A stretch of DNA of 64,000 nt from Kribbella pratensis (GTDB lineage Bacteria; Actinomycetota; Actinomycetes; Propionibacteriales; Kribbellaceae). Every line of letters starts with the position of its first letter. Within the stretch, counting starts at the first letter, position 1. Where the stretch lies: the NCBI RefSeq assembly GCF_004366075.1, contig NZ_SODU01000001.1, positions 434,001 through 498,000 on the forward strand, read 5' to 3'. The notes under the pieces were generated by a model. The model was not told where the DNA came from, did not search any database, and worked only from the letters and a program-made list of their open reading frames with translations. This document shows positions 30,739 to 39,051 of the stretch, piece by piece. Position numbers and translations under genes: made by a program.

Positions 30739-32508
30739 ATGACGCGCGACGGTGCACGGCGGCGTACGGCGCGCATCCGCGAGCGGCTGGACCGGACGAG
30801 CGAGACGGGGAACCCGGCAACCGCCAACGATCTGGCCGGGCCGTTCCGCTTCCTCTTCTGGCTCGCGCGGTCGCAGTCCCGACGGATCGCGTGGGGCGGA
30901 GTGCTCGGCACTCTATGGATGGTCGGCCTCGCGGTGCCTCCCTGGGTGCTGTCCCGTGCAGTTGACGAAGGACTCGTGGCCCGCGATACCCGCGCCCTCA
31001 TCAGGTGGGCATTGGTCCTGCTGGTCGTTACCGTCCTGAATGCGTTGCTGGGTATCGCTCGGCACCGGACGATGACCAAGGTCCGCATGGACGCATCGTT
31101 CCGAGCAGTCCGCGCCGCAGTCGGACACACCTCCCGCCTGGGTGCCTCGTTGCCGGGGCGGGTCAGCACCGGAGAGGTCGTCACAGTCGGCATTGCCGAT
31201 GTGTACACAGTCGCGATGGCGCTGACCGTCGCCGGTCCTGGCGTCGGCGCGGTCGTCGCGTACGCCGTGGTTGCCGTCGTACTGTTCACCACTTCCCCAC
31301 TGCTGGCCGCAGTCGTGCTCGCCGGCGTTCCGCTGCTTGCGGTCGCAGTAGGACCGTTCTTGCAGCGCATCGAACGGACCGGCGGCGAGTACCGCGTGCA
31401 CCAGGGACGGTTGACGACCCGCCTGGTCGATGTGTTGGCCGGCCTTCGCGTGCTCAACGGCCTTGGCGGGAAGGCTTTCGTCGCGGAGCGGTACGAGCAA
31501 CAGTCACAGGGGCTGGTGGGACACGGCTACCGCGTCGCCGGGCCTGCGAGCTGGGTCGGCGCGTTGTCGACCGGTTTGCCGGCGCTGTTCCTCGCCGCGG
31601 TCGTGTGGTTGTCGGCACGGATGGCCGCCACCGGGAGCATCACGATCGGTGAGGTTGTCGCCGTCTACGGGTACGTCGCCGTACTCGTCGTTCCCGTGTC
31701 CGCGTTCATCGAGGGTGGTGGCGACATCGCCCGCGCCCGGGTGGCCGGGCAACGCATCATCGACCTGCTCAACCTTCCCGCCATCCGCGACAACCAGCCA
31801 AAGGGCGAGGTCCTCCCAACCGGCTGCGGCCCGTTGGCCGACCCTGCCTCGGGAGTGATCGTTCGTCCCGGCTCGTTGACGGCCTTGGTCGCTGCCCGGC
31901 CGGCGGAGACGAGGTCGGTGATCGAGCGGCTGGGCCGGCTGAGCACCGACGACGCGAGGGCGACGTGGGCGGGTGTGCCGATCGACGACGTCGCCCGTGC
32001 AGAGCTCCGGCGCCGGTTGGTTGTCGCCGACAACGATGCCGAGATCTTCGCAGGCACGGTTCGCGAGGTGATCGCGGGCCGTCTCGAGCCGGACGACAGC
32101 CGGATCCGCGCGGCTCTCCGAGTTGCAGTGGCCGAGGACGTCGTGGAAGCGCTGCCCGGCGGCCTCGACGCGACGATCGCCGCCGACGGGAGTGATCTGT
32201 CCGGCGGGCAACGGCAGCGGATCCGGCTCGCCCGGGCTGTCTATGCCGCACCTGACGTCCTGCTCGCCGTCGAACCGACGTCCGCGGTCGACGCGAACAC
32301 CGAGGCGGCCATGATCGACCGGATCCGCGAGGCGCGGCGGGACACGACAACGGTGATCACGACGTCGTCGCCGCTCGTGCTGGACCACGCCGATGAGGTC
32401 GTCGTACTGGTCGACGGCAAGACGTCATCGGTCGGGACACACGCGGAACTTCTGCGCACTGATTCGTACTATCGCGAGCTCGTCTCCCGCGGGCAGGACG
32501 ACCGATGA
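30739..32508 (+). CDS. ABC exporter half-transporter with degenerate ATPase domain
   Basis: A 589-residue fused permease/ATPase. Residues 40-310 hold six membrane helices of the type I exporter fold. The ATPase domain keeps the signature LSGGQRQRIRLARA, but where Walker A should be there is ALVAARPAETRSV with no GxxGxGKS, Walker B reads VLLAVEPTSAVD (Asp replaced), and the switch-His position reads TTSSP. It cannot bind ATP through its own Walker A but can complete its partner's site. Stop and partner start overlap (ATGA). Substrate unknown; multidrug or peptide export is usual. Confidence 0.88.
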   Translation: MTRDGARRRTARIRERLDRTSETGNPATANDLAGPFRFLFWLARSQSRRIAWGGVLGTLWMVGLAVPPWVLSRAVDEGLVARDTRALIRWALVLLVVTVLNALLGIARHRTMTKVRMDASFRAVRAAVGHTSRLGASLPGRVSTGEVVTVGIADVYTVAMALTVAGPGVGAVVAYAVVAVVLFTTSPLLAAVVLAGVPLLAVAVGPFLQRIERTGGEYRVHQGRLTTRLVDVLAGLRVLNGLGGKAFVAERYEQQSQGLVGHGYRVAGPASWVGALSTGLPALFLAAVVWLSARMAATGSITIGEVVAVYGYVAVLVVPVSAFIEGGGDIARARVAGQRIIDLLNLPAIRDNQPKGEVLPTGCGPLADPASGVIVRPGSLTALVAARPAETRSVIERLGRLSTDDARATWAGVPIDDVARAELRRRLVVADNDAEIFAGTVREVIAGRLEPDDSRIRAALRVAVAEDVVEALPGGLDATIAADGSDLSGGQRQRIRLARAVYAAPDVLLAVEPTSAVDANTEAAMIDRIREARRDTTTVITTSSPLVLDHADEVVVLVDGKTSSVGTHAELLRTDSYYRELVSRGQDDR

Positions 32509-34262
32509 GCAGTCAGTTGCCGGTCGCGGGGCCGGCCGAAGTCCGGGCCGCGGCGCTACGTGACCTCCGCGCGGAACGACGTACCGTGGTCGGCCTCGTC
32601 GTGGTCAACGGGCTCGCCTCCGCGGCAGGTTTGATCGGTCCGTGGTTGCTCGGCCGCATCATCGACACGATCCAGTCGGGTTCCGGGGACGTGCTCAGCA
32701 CGGTCGACCGTCTTGCCTTCGGCGCTCTGGTGTTCACGGTCGTGCAGACGGTGCTGGCGTGGTGGGCGCTCAAGATCGGTTACCGGTTCGGCGAACGTAC
32801 GGCGGCGCGGGTTCGGGAACGATTCTTGCGGCGGACACTGGCGCTGCCTCCACGCGTGGCGGACCATCTTCCGGCCGGCGATCTGATCTCTCGTGGCAGC
32901 ACTGATGCCTCGGTGGTGGCATTCAGTTTGCGGTCTGCCGTGCCTGAGGTTCTTGTGGCGTTCGTCCACGCGTTGTTCCTCATCGTCGCGGTGCTCGTCC
33001 TGGACCTGCGGCTCGGGCTGTGCGGACTCGTGTCCCTGCTCGGCGTGGGGGCGGCGGTGCGGTGGTACGTACGGCGTGCGCGTCCCGCCTACCTGGCGGT
33101 TGCGGCGACTGGTGCGGATATGGCCGATGTCGTCGCCAGCACCGCCAAAGGCGCCCGTACGGTCGAACTTCTCGGATTGGAACGCCGCCGGGCGGAGGCC
33201 ACAGAGGCCGCCGTCACCCGAGCCCGCTCCGCGCGACTGAGCGCACTGTGGCTGCGGACGGTCCTGTTTCCGTGGGCTGAGGTGTCGCTGGCGCTCCCGG
33301 TGGTGGGAGTTCTGCTGATCGGCGGCGCGCTGTACGTGAATGATCTGGTCAGTCTCGGAGTCGTGGTGACGGCCACGGTGTATCTTCGCCAGCTCGTCGG
33401 CCCGCTCGACACGCTGATGCTCTGGATCGAGCAACTACAAGGTGCCGGTGCCTCGTACGCACGGGTCGAGGGCCTGGCGGATGTCCGTACGACGGAGTCC
33501 GAGCCGCCCGCGGTCCAAAACGCTGACGGCGACCGGATCCGGGTGGACAACGCCCACTACAGCTACACGGGCGCTCGCGACGTACTTCAGGGAATCGACC
33601 TCGTGGTGCAGCCCGGGGAACGACTGGCCATCGTCGGCACGTCCGGAGCTGGAAAATCGACCCTCGCGCGTCTGCTCGCCGGTCTCGACCGCCCGCACAC
33701 CGGGTCGGTGACGATTGGCGGCACGCCGGTTGCGGATCTGCCACCCGATCAGCTTCGTGAACACGTCGTACTGATCACGCAAGATCATCACGTCTTCCAC
33801 GACACCGTGCGCGACAACCTGCTGATCGCCAAACCGGACGCGACGGACGACGAGCTGCGCGCGGCGCTCGCCGCGGTCGGAGCCACGTGGTGGGAGGACC
33901 TGCCCCACGGGCTGGACACCGAGGTAGGCGACGACACCGAACTGGACGACGCCGGCGCCCAGCAACTGTCGCTGGCACGGGTCGTCCTCGCCGATCCGCA
34001 CACCCTGATCCTGGACGAAGCGACCGCCCTCCTCGACCCGAAGACGGCACGGCGAACCGAGCGATCGCTGGCCGGCGTCCTCCACGGCCGCACCGTGATC
34101 GCGATCGCCCACCGCCTGCAGACAGCCCACGACGCCGACAGAATCGCAGTCATGGAAGCCGGCGAACTCGTCGAACTCGGCACCCACGACGAACTCGTCA
34201 CCGCAGGCCACGTCTACGGCCGCCTCTGGCAAACCTGGCACGGAGAAACCCAGAACCCGTAG
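32505..34262 (+). CDS. ABC exporter half-transporter, catalytic partner
   Basis: A 585-residue fused permease/ATPase with six N-terminal membrane helices. Its ATPase is intact for binding: Walker A GTSGAGKST, Q-loop LITQDHHVF, Walker B TLILDEATALLD and switch His in VIAIAHRL. The signature loop, however, is degenerate (DDAGAQQLSLAR instead of LSGGQ). It therefore pairs with the first subunit's intact LSGGQ to form the only working ATP site of the heterodimer. Co-translated with the first subunit. Confidence 0.9.
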   Translation: MSSQLPVAGPAEVRAAALRDLRAERRTVVGLVVVNGLASAAGLIGPWLLGRIIDTIQSGSGDVLSTVDRLAFGALVFTVVQTVLAWWALKIGYRFGERTAARVRERFLRRTLALPPRVADHLPAGDLISRGSTDASVVAFSLRSAVPEVLVAFVHALFLIVAVLVLDLRLGLCGLVSLLGVGAAVRWYVRRARPAYLAVAATGADMADVVASTAKGARTVELLGLERRRAEATEAAVTRARSARLSALWLRTVLFPWAEVSLALPVVGVLLIGGALYVNDLVSLGVVVTATVYLRQLVGPLDTLMLWIEQLQGAGASYARVEGLADVRTTESEPPAVQNADGDRIRVDNAHYSYTGARDVLQGIDLVVQPGERLAIVGTSGAGKSTLARLLAGLDRPHTGSVTIGGTPVADLPPDQLREHVVLITQDHHVFHDTVRDNLLIAKPDATDDELRAALAAVGATWWEDLPHGLDTEVGDDTELDDAGAQQLSLARVVLADPHTLILDEATALLDPKTARRTERSLAGVLHGRTVIAIAHRLQTAHDADRIAVMEAGELVELGTHDELVTAGHVYGRLWQTWHGETQNP

Positions 34263-34410
34263 GACCGGCCCTCGACCTTGACCCGGCGCCAACGTCCGCC
34301 TCCACCAGCTGTGACAGGCTGAGGAAATTCTGTGGGGTGTGTAGGAATGGCTGGGACGGGTTCGTTGGGTGGGTGTAGGCGGGGTTCGGCAGAGTGGAGT
34401 GGAGAGTGTG

Positions 34411-34737
34411 ATGCAGTATCTGATTTCTGTGATTGACAATCGGACCGGGTCGTCGACTCCGGAGGAGGACGCGGCGATCGACGCGTTCAACGAGCAGCTG
34501 GTGGCGGGCGGGCACTGGGTGTTCGCGGGTGGGCTCAGTGCCCCCAGCGACGCGACGGTGATCGACGCCCGGGGTGACGGCGAGCCGATCTTCACCGACG
34601 GTCCGTACCTGGAGTCGAAGGAGCACGTGGCCGGCTTCTGGGTGTTCGAGGCACCGGACCTCGACGTGGCGCTGAAACTCGCCGCCGCGGCGTCGAAGGC
34701 GTGCAACCGCCGGCTCGAGGTGCGGCCGTTCCTGTGA
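34411..34737 (+). CDS. YCII-related protein paired with ECF42 sigma factor
   Basis: A 108-residue YCII/DGPF-domain protein: MQYLISVIDNRTG start, then IFTDGPYLESKEHVAGFWVFEAPDLDVALKLAA, with the DGP motif that names the family. These proteins are regularly encoded beside ECF42 sigma factors and are thought to help control them. GGAG lies before the ATG. Its TGA overlaps the GTG of the sigma gene. Confidence 0.87.
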   Translation: MQYLISVIDNRTGSSTPEEDAAIDAFNEQLVAGGHWVFAGGLSAPSDATVIDARGDGEPIFTDGPYLESKEHVAGFWVFEAPDLDVALKLAAAASKACNRRLEVRPFL

Positions 34738-35960
34738 GCGACGTCCAGGAGGCGATCACCCGGGTCCACCACGAGGAATGGGCGCGGGTGGTCGCCTCGC
34801 TCACCAGGCGGTTCGGTGACCTCGACATCGCCGAGGAGGCGGCCGCCGAGGCGTTCGCGACGGCGGTCGAGCGCTGGCCCGCGGACGGCGTACCACCCAA
34901 CCCCGGTGCCTGGCTGACCACCGCCGCCAACCGCAAGGCGATCGACCGGATCCGGCGCGAGAGCAAACGTGACGACAAGCAGAAGGAGGCTCAGATGTCG
35001 TACGACGAACCGCCCGAGCCTCTCGGCGTGATCGACGACGAGCGGCTCCGGCTGATCTTCACCTGTTGCCACCCTGCGCTGGCGATGGAGACCCGGGTGG
35101 CGCTGACGCTGCGGATGGTCGGCGGCCTGACCGTGCCGGAGATCGCCCGTGGGTTCCTGGTCCAGGAGACCGCGATGGGTCAGCGGATCACCCGCGCGAA
35201 GGCGAAGATCAAAGCTGCCAAGATCCCGTACCGGGTCCCGTCCGCGGAAGACCTTCCGGGACGCGTGTCCGGCGTACTCTCGGTGCTGTTTCTCGTCTTC
35301 AACGAGGGCTACCTGGCGACCGGCCCCGACACGGATCCCATCCGTCACGAGCTGACCGCCGAGGCGATTCGGCTCACCCGCTTGATCCGGGCGCTGCTGC
35401 CCGAGGACGGCGAGGTCGCCGGTCTGCTCGCACTGATGCTCCTCACCGAGGCCCGCCGTACCGCACGAGTGTCGGCGAGCGGCGAACTGATCTCGCTGCG
35501 CGACCAGGACCGTGGCGCCTGGGACCGGGCATTGGTTGCCGAGGGCCATCGTCTCGTCCGCGAGCGTCTCGCGACGCGGCTGCCTCCGGGCCGCTATCAG
35601 ATCCTCGCTGCGATCAACGCCGTACACACCTCGGCCCGCGACGCGGCGGACACCGACTGGTCGCAGGTCGTGGCGCTGTACGACCAGCTCGTCCGGGTCG
35701 ATCGCTCACCGATCGTGGCGCTCAACCGCGCGATCGCGGTCGCCGAGGTCGACGGTCCGGAGGTTGCGCTGGCGACGATCGATCGGCTGGGCGACAAGCT
35801 GTCCGGGTACCACGCGTATCACGCCGCGCGCGCTGACCTGCTGCGACGGGTGGGCCGCAGCCAGGAGTCGCGGACCGCGTACGACGCAGCGATCGAGCTG
35901 GCCGAGAACACTGCTGAGGTGGCGTACCTGAGCCGTCGACGCGATCAGTTGGCCGGCTGA
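34734..35960 (+). CDS. ECF42-type RNA polymerase sigma factor with C-terminal extension
   Basis: A 408-residue ECF sigma factor. Residues 5-90 are sigma region 2 (RRFGDLDIAEEAAAEAFATA, GAWLTTAANRKAIDRIRRE), about 110-170 region 4 (ETRVALTLRMVGGLTVPEIA and a recognition helix at AMGQRITRAKAKI), and the remainder is the long helical ECF42 extension with TPR-like repeats and the FNEGY motif (VLFLVFNEGYLATG). No anti-sigma factor is adjacent; the extension itself is thought to regulate this group. GTG overlaps the YCII stop. Confidence 0.92.
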   Translation: MSDVQEAITRVHHEEWARVVASLTRRFGDLDIAEEAAAEAFATAVERWPADGVPPNPGAWLTTAANRKAIDRIRRESKRDDKQKEAQMSYDEPPEPLGVIDDERLRLIFTCCHPALAMETRVALTLRMVGGLTVPEIARGFLVQETAMGQRITRAKAKIKAAKIPYRVPSAEDLPGRVSGVLSVLFLVFNEGYLATGPDTDPIRHELTAEAIRLTRLIRALLPEDGEVAGLLALMLLTEARRTARVSASGELISLRDQDRGAWDRALVAEGHRLVRERLATRLPPGRYQILAAINAVHTSARDAADTDWSQVVALYDQLVRVDRSPIVALNRAIAVAEVDGPEVALATIDRLGDKLSGYHAYHAARADLLRRVGRSQESRTAYDAAIELAENTAEVAYLSRRRDQLAG

Positions 35961-36685
35961 CGACCGTAGCGCGCGAGGTAGTGCCAGACGTACTTGATGG
36001 ACTGCGCCGGATGCGCGCCGGCCGCTTTACCGAGCAGGTCGGGGGTGAGTTCGGGGCCGAGTGAGCGAGCGAGGTCGACGATCTCGGGGCCGCGGTACGC
36101 CGGATCGAAGGTGGCCGGTGCTGCTCGAAAGCCCGGGTGGTACTCGATCGCGCAACCGAGCTCGCGGGCGGCGTCCTCGACGGGTGTGCCGATGAACGAA
36201 GGATCCAGGACCACCGCTTCGACGTCGGTTCTGATGCGGACCGGCCCGTGGACCTGTGCTTCGACGTAATCGTCCAGGTCGTCGAAGCACGCCGCGTCGG
36301 CCAGCTGACACAGCTGGGGCAGGACGCTGCGGTCGCCGAAATCAGCCGGATCGCGCGCGGAGTCCGGGAAGCAGAACGTCGCCCGCTCGATCGTGCCGGG
36401 CTTCAGACGGAGGTACGACGACCCGAAGCGGATCGCTCCGCCGTACACGTCACGCCGCCGGTTCCACACCCCGTAGACAGGGCGATCCAGTTCCGGTCGG
36501 TCGTCGTACCGTCCGGAGAACAACCGGCTCTCCCACCCCCACCGGTCTCCCCCGCGGAACGCCGTCAGTCCGCCGTTGGAGATGCCCGTTGCGAACTGCG
36601 AGCGGTAAACCCCGTCCGCGGCCAGCGACTCGATCACCGTCCGCGCACCGTGCGGCCAGTTGGGATGGAACTGCACGGTGATCAT
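35945..36685 (-). CDS. DUF3626 family protein
   Basis: A 246-residue member of DUF3626: ITVQFHPNWPHGARTVIESL, YRSQFATGISNGGLTAFRGGDRW, FGSSYLRLKPGTIERATFCFPDSA and the C-terminal YVWHYLARYG are conserved family blocks. No activity has been assigned to the family. The ATG overlaps the stop of the Nudix gene (TGATG), and the gene is third in a tautomerase-Nudix-DUF3626 operon. Its 3' end overlaps the end of the convergent sigma gene by 16 bp. Confidence 0.85.
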   Translation of the reverse strand: MITVQFHPNWPHGARTVIESLAADGVYRSQFATGISNGGLTAFRGGDRWGWESRLFSGRYDDRPELDRPVYGVWNRRRDVYGGAIRFGSSYLRLKPGTIERATFCFPDSARDPADFGDRSVLPQLCQLADAACFDDLDDYVEAQVHGPVRIRTDVEAVVLDPSFIGTPVEDAARELGCAIEYHPGFRAAPATFDPAYRGPEIVDLARSLGPELTPDLLGKAAGAHPAQSIKYVWHYLARYGRQPAN

Positions 36686-37170
36686 CACAACGGGCCTGTC
36701 TCGCGGCCGTCGGCGTCGACGGTGATGAACCGAAGCTGCTCGTCGTGACGTCCGCCGGCGAGCCAATGCGCGAAGGCGATACGCGCGGTCGGCGGCATGT
36801 CGAGCGTCGTCGGGTCCATCGTCAGATCGAACCACCGCAGATCGCCCTCGGTGCATGCCGTCGGCAACGGCGCCGCAGGGCGGAGGTTTGCGGTGAAGTA
36901 GTACGTCGTACGCACCTCGTCGCCGGTGTCGCGTACGGCGACATATCGCAGCGCGAGGTCGGTCAGTTGATCGGCCGTGACCCCGATCTCCTCTTCGAGT
37001 TCCCGGAGGGCGGCCGCTGTCGGGTCGGTCAGCTCGTGCGGCTCGAGGTGACCGCCGATCCCGACCCAGGAGTCCGCGATCGCGCGGGATCCGCGACGGT
37101 AGAGGAGCAGGACGCGCCCCTCGCGCACGAGGAAGACCGACGTCAGGTGCCGGGCCGAGCGGAGTGGCAC
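36685..37170 (-). CDS. NUDIX hydrolase
   Basis: A 161-residue Nudix enzyme with full box GHLEPHELTDPTAAALRELEEEIGV. The preceding SVFLVREGRVLLLYRRGSRAIADSWVGIGG is the MutT-like opening strand and the C-terminal half is helix-rich (ARIAFAHWLAGG). Likely substrates are oxidised or modified nucleotides. GTG start 1 bp after the tautomerase stop; overlaps the DUF3626 start. Confidence 0.87.
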   Translation of the reverse strand: MPLRSARHLTSVFLVREGRVLLLYRRGSRAIADSWVGIGGHLEPHELTDPTAAALRELEEEIGVTADQLTDLALRYVAVRDTGDEVRTTYYFTANLRPAAPLPTACTEGDLRWFDLTMDPTTLDMPPTARIAFAHWLAGGRHDEQLRFITVDADGRETGPL

Positions 37171-37171
37171 G

Positions 37172-37567
37172 TCAGACGTTGACGTTGAAGCCGAGGTCCA
37201 GGTCGGAGGCGGCCTGGCCGCCGCGGATGCCCCAGTTCGAGGTGGGGTGGTCCCGGACGAGGATCGTCACGTGGTCCGCGGGGATGCCGAACGGCTTCAG
37301 GTTGCCGACGATCTCGGTGTAGAGCTTGCGCTTGGCGTCGATCGAGCGGCCGGCGAAACAGTCGACGGTGACGAGCGTGAAGAACTCGGGCTCGGTCAGC
37401 CGGGGCGAGCACGCGAACCGGTGCGGCGCGTGGACGACCAGGCGCACGTCCTTGTCCTGGGGCGGGATCTGGAACGCGGTCACGAGCGCACCATGCACCG
37501 CCTCGATCAGACCTGCCTCATCGGTCTCGGAGTACTCACGACGAACCTCGATCTGCGCACTGGGCAT
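37172..37567 (-). CDS. Tautomerase/MIF-fold enzyme
   Basis: A 131-residue tautomerase-superfamily protein. The catalytic amino-terminal Pro follows the start Met (MPSAQIEVRREYS), and later blocks FFTLVTVDCFAGRSIDAKRKLY and HVTILVRDHPTSNWGIRGGQAASD match a known actinobacterial tautomerase group. It would act in the cytoplasm on an enol/keto substrate. First gene of a three-gene operon. Confidence 0.85.
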   Translation of the reverse strand: MPSAQIEVRREYSETDEAGLIEAVHGALVTAFQIPPQDKDVRLVVHAPHRFACSPRLTEPEFFTLVTVDCFAGRSIDAKRKLYTEIVGNLKPFGIPADHVTILVRDHPTSNWGIRGGQAASDLDLGFNVNV

Positions 37568-37657
37568 CTACAAATCCTTCCACGATCGACGACAACACCC
37601 CCGACCCCACCACGAAGCCGGCACTCCGGCGACCGAATATCCGACTCTTGCGACGCG

Positions 37658-37795
37658 GTGGTGGCCGCGGACCGGCACTGGGAACAGGCGCTGGGGACAG
37701 GAGACAGGCAATACCAGGTGCCGACCCACCATTACCTGTCCCAGGATCCCGGATGGGCGGCGATGCGGTTGGCGGCGGCGCGGGTTTGTCGGTGA
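37658..37795 (+). other. Short orphan coding-like frame
   Basis: From a GTG the frame reads VVAADRHWEQALGTGDRQYQ and ends AAMRLAAARVCR at a TGA, 45 codons with strongly G/C third positions. No ribosome site and no recognised family. It may be the truncated tail of a lost gene or a real small protein just upstream of the Nudix gene. Confidence 0.25.
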
Positions 37796-37815
37796 GGGCG
37801 GGGAGACTCGGTGGT

Positions 37816-38298
37816 ATGAGTGCGAGGATTCCGCGTGGGGCGGCGGTTGTGGTTGAGGCGGGCAGGGTTCTGGTTGTGAAGCGTTATCTGCGGCAGGGGG
37901 CGTCGGCCGAGTGTGTGATGTGCGAGTACGGCGACGTGCTGGGGCCTCGGTGCGCGGGGCATCAGTACGCCGTTCTGCCCGGCGGGCATGTGGAGGTGGG
38001 TGAGTCGGCGGCGGGTGCTGCGCTTCGGGAGCTCGAGGAGGAGACGACACTCACCGGCACCGTGGAACGGTTGCTGTGGACCGGCACGCACAACGGGCGG
38101 CCGGCGTACTACTTCCTGGTCAGCGACGTGAACGGCGTACCAGAACTGTCAGGTGATGAAGCGGTCGAGCATTCTGCGACGAATCATTTCGAACTGCGAT
38201 GGGCCGACGCGGCGGACCTGGAAGAATTCGGGATTTACCCGGCTGAACTACAGCAGCGATTGACGCGTCTACTTCAGGTGGGCGACGACGCGGGTTAG
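37816..38298 (+). CDS. NUDIX hydrolase with Cys-containing insert
   Basis: A 160-residue Nudix protein with box GGHVEVGESAAGAALRELEEETTL. Between the first strand and the box is an insert carrying three Cys and a His (AECVMCEYGDVLGPRCAGHQ), unusual for the family and possibly a metal site. The C-terminal YYFLVSDVNGVPEL strand follows. GGGGAG about 9 bases before the ATG sets the start. Its 3' end overlaps the convergent methyltransferase gene by 30 bp. Confidence 0.86.
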   Translation: MSARIPRGAAVVVEAGRVLVVKRYLRQGASAECVMCEYGDVLGPRCAGHQYAVLPGGHVEVGESAAGAALRELEEETTLTGTVERLLWTGTHNGRPAYYFLVSDVNGVPELSGDEAVEHSATNHFELRWADAADLEEFGIYPAELQQRLTRLLQVGDDAG

Positions 38299-39021
38299 GC
38301 CGAGCAGGTTTCCTTGGTCGGCTTCTAATAGGTGTTCGTCGGGTTCGTATCCGCGGCCTACCTGTGCGCACGTCTGCAACCAGAGGAGCCAGTCGGCCCA
38401 GCCGTTCGGTACGAAATCGGCGGTCTCGACGGTGACCAGGCCGGTGCGTTCCCAGAGGAGCCGCCACCAGTCGGGCGGCAGCCAGGTGCAGAGGTCCGGA
38501 CCCCAGCGATCCGCGACGTACGGGGGCGGGGTGAAGTCGGGAGCGGTCCGGATGCCTGGGGCGATGATGCCGAGCATCCCGTTCGGGCGGACGAAGTCGG
38601 AGAGGTACGGGAGGTAGTCGACGCCGGTGCCGAAGTAGTTGTACGCGCCGATGCTGATGACCGCGTCGAAGAATCCGTGCGCGAACGGGAGTTTGCGGGC
38701 GTCGGACCGGATCGGATGCACCCTGCCCGCCACGCCGGCGTCCTGAACACGCTGCCAGTTCTCGCTGGGGTCGACCCAAAGGTCGGTGGCCCACACCTCG
38801 ACATCGCATTCGCGGGCCAGGAAGATCGACGTCAGCGCCGTACCGCAGCCGAGGTCGAGGACTCGCATGCCAGGCTGCAGCGGCATCGCCTGCAGCAGAC
38901 TTTCGGCGCTCCACAGCGGATGCGGGCCCATCAGATTGTCGACGACCCATTGCTGGTCGTAGGTGTTCGATCGTGGATAACGGTCAAGGGTGAGCGCTTC
39001 GCGCAGGAGTTCGCTGGACAT
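38269..39021 (-). CDS. Class I SAM-dependent methyltransferase
   Basis: A 250-residue methyltransferase: motif I VLDLGCGTALTSIFL, acid in VWATDLWVDPSENW, post-I HPIRSDARKLPF, then FDAVISIGAYNYFGTGVDYLPYLSDFVRPNGMLGII. The Tyr/Asp-rich PGIRTAPDFTPPPYV loop and tryptophan-rich LPPDWWRLLWERTG segment resemble small-molecule (cyclopropane/sterol-like group) methyltransferases. It is followed on the same strand by nothing; upstream lies the APH-fold gene, 30 bp away, probably in the same transcript. Confidence 0.86.
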   Translation of the reverse strand: MSSELLREALTLDRYPRSNTYDQQWVVDNLMGPHPLWSAESLLQAMPLQPGMRVLDLGCGTALTSIFLARECDVEVWATDLWVDPSENWQRVQDAGVAGRVHPIRSDARKLPFAHGFFDAVISIGAYNYFGTGVDYLPYLSDFVRPNGMLGIIAPGIRTAPDFTPPPYVADRWGPDLCTWLPPDWWRLLWERTGLVTVETADFVPNGWADWLLWLQTCAQVGRGYEPDEHLLEADQGNLLGLTRVVAHLK

Positions 39022-39051
39022 GGGGTGACGATGTCAGCGTGCTCCGTGGGC

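Noticed and set aside
33435..35627. 730-codon open frame on the minus strand
   Set aside because: It lies antisense to the second ABC subunit, the YCII gene and the ECF42 gene, all with clear motifs. Long shadow frames are expected at this GC.
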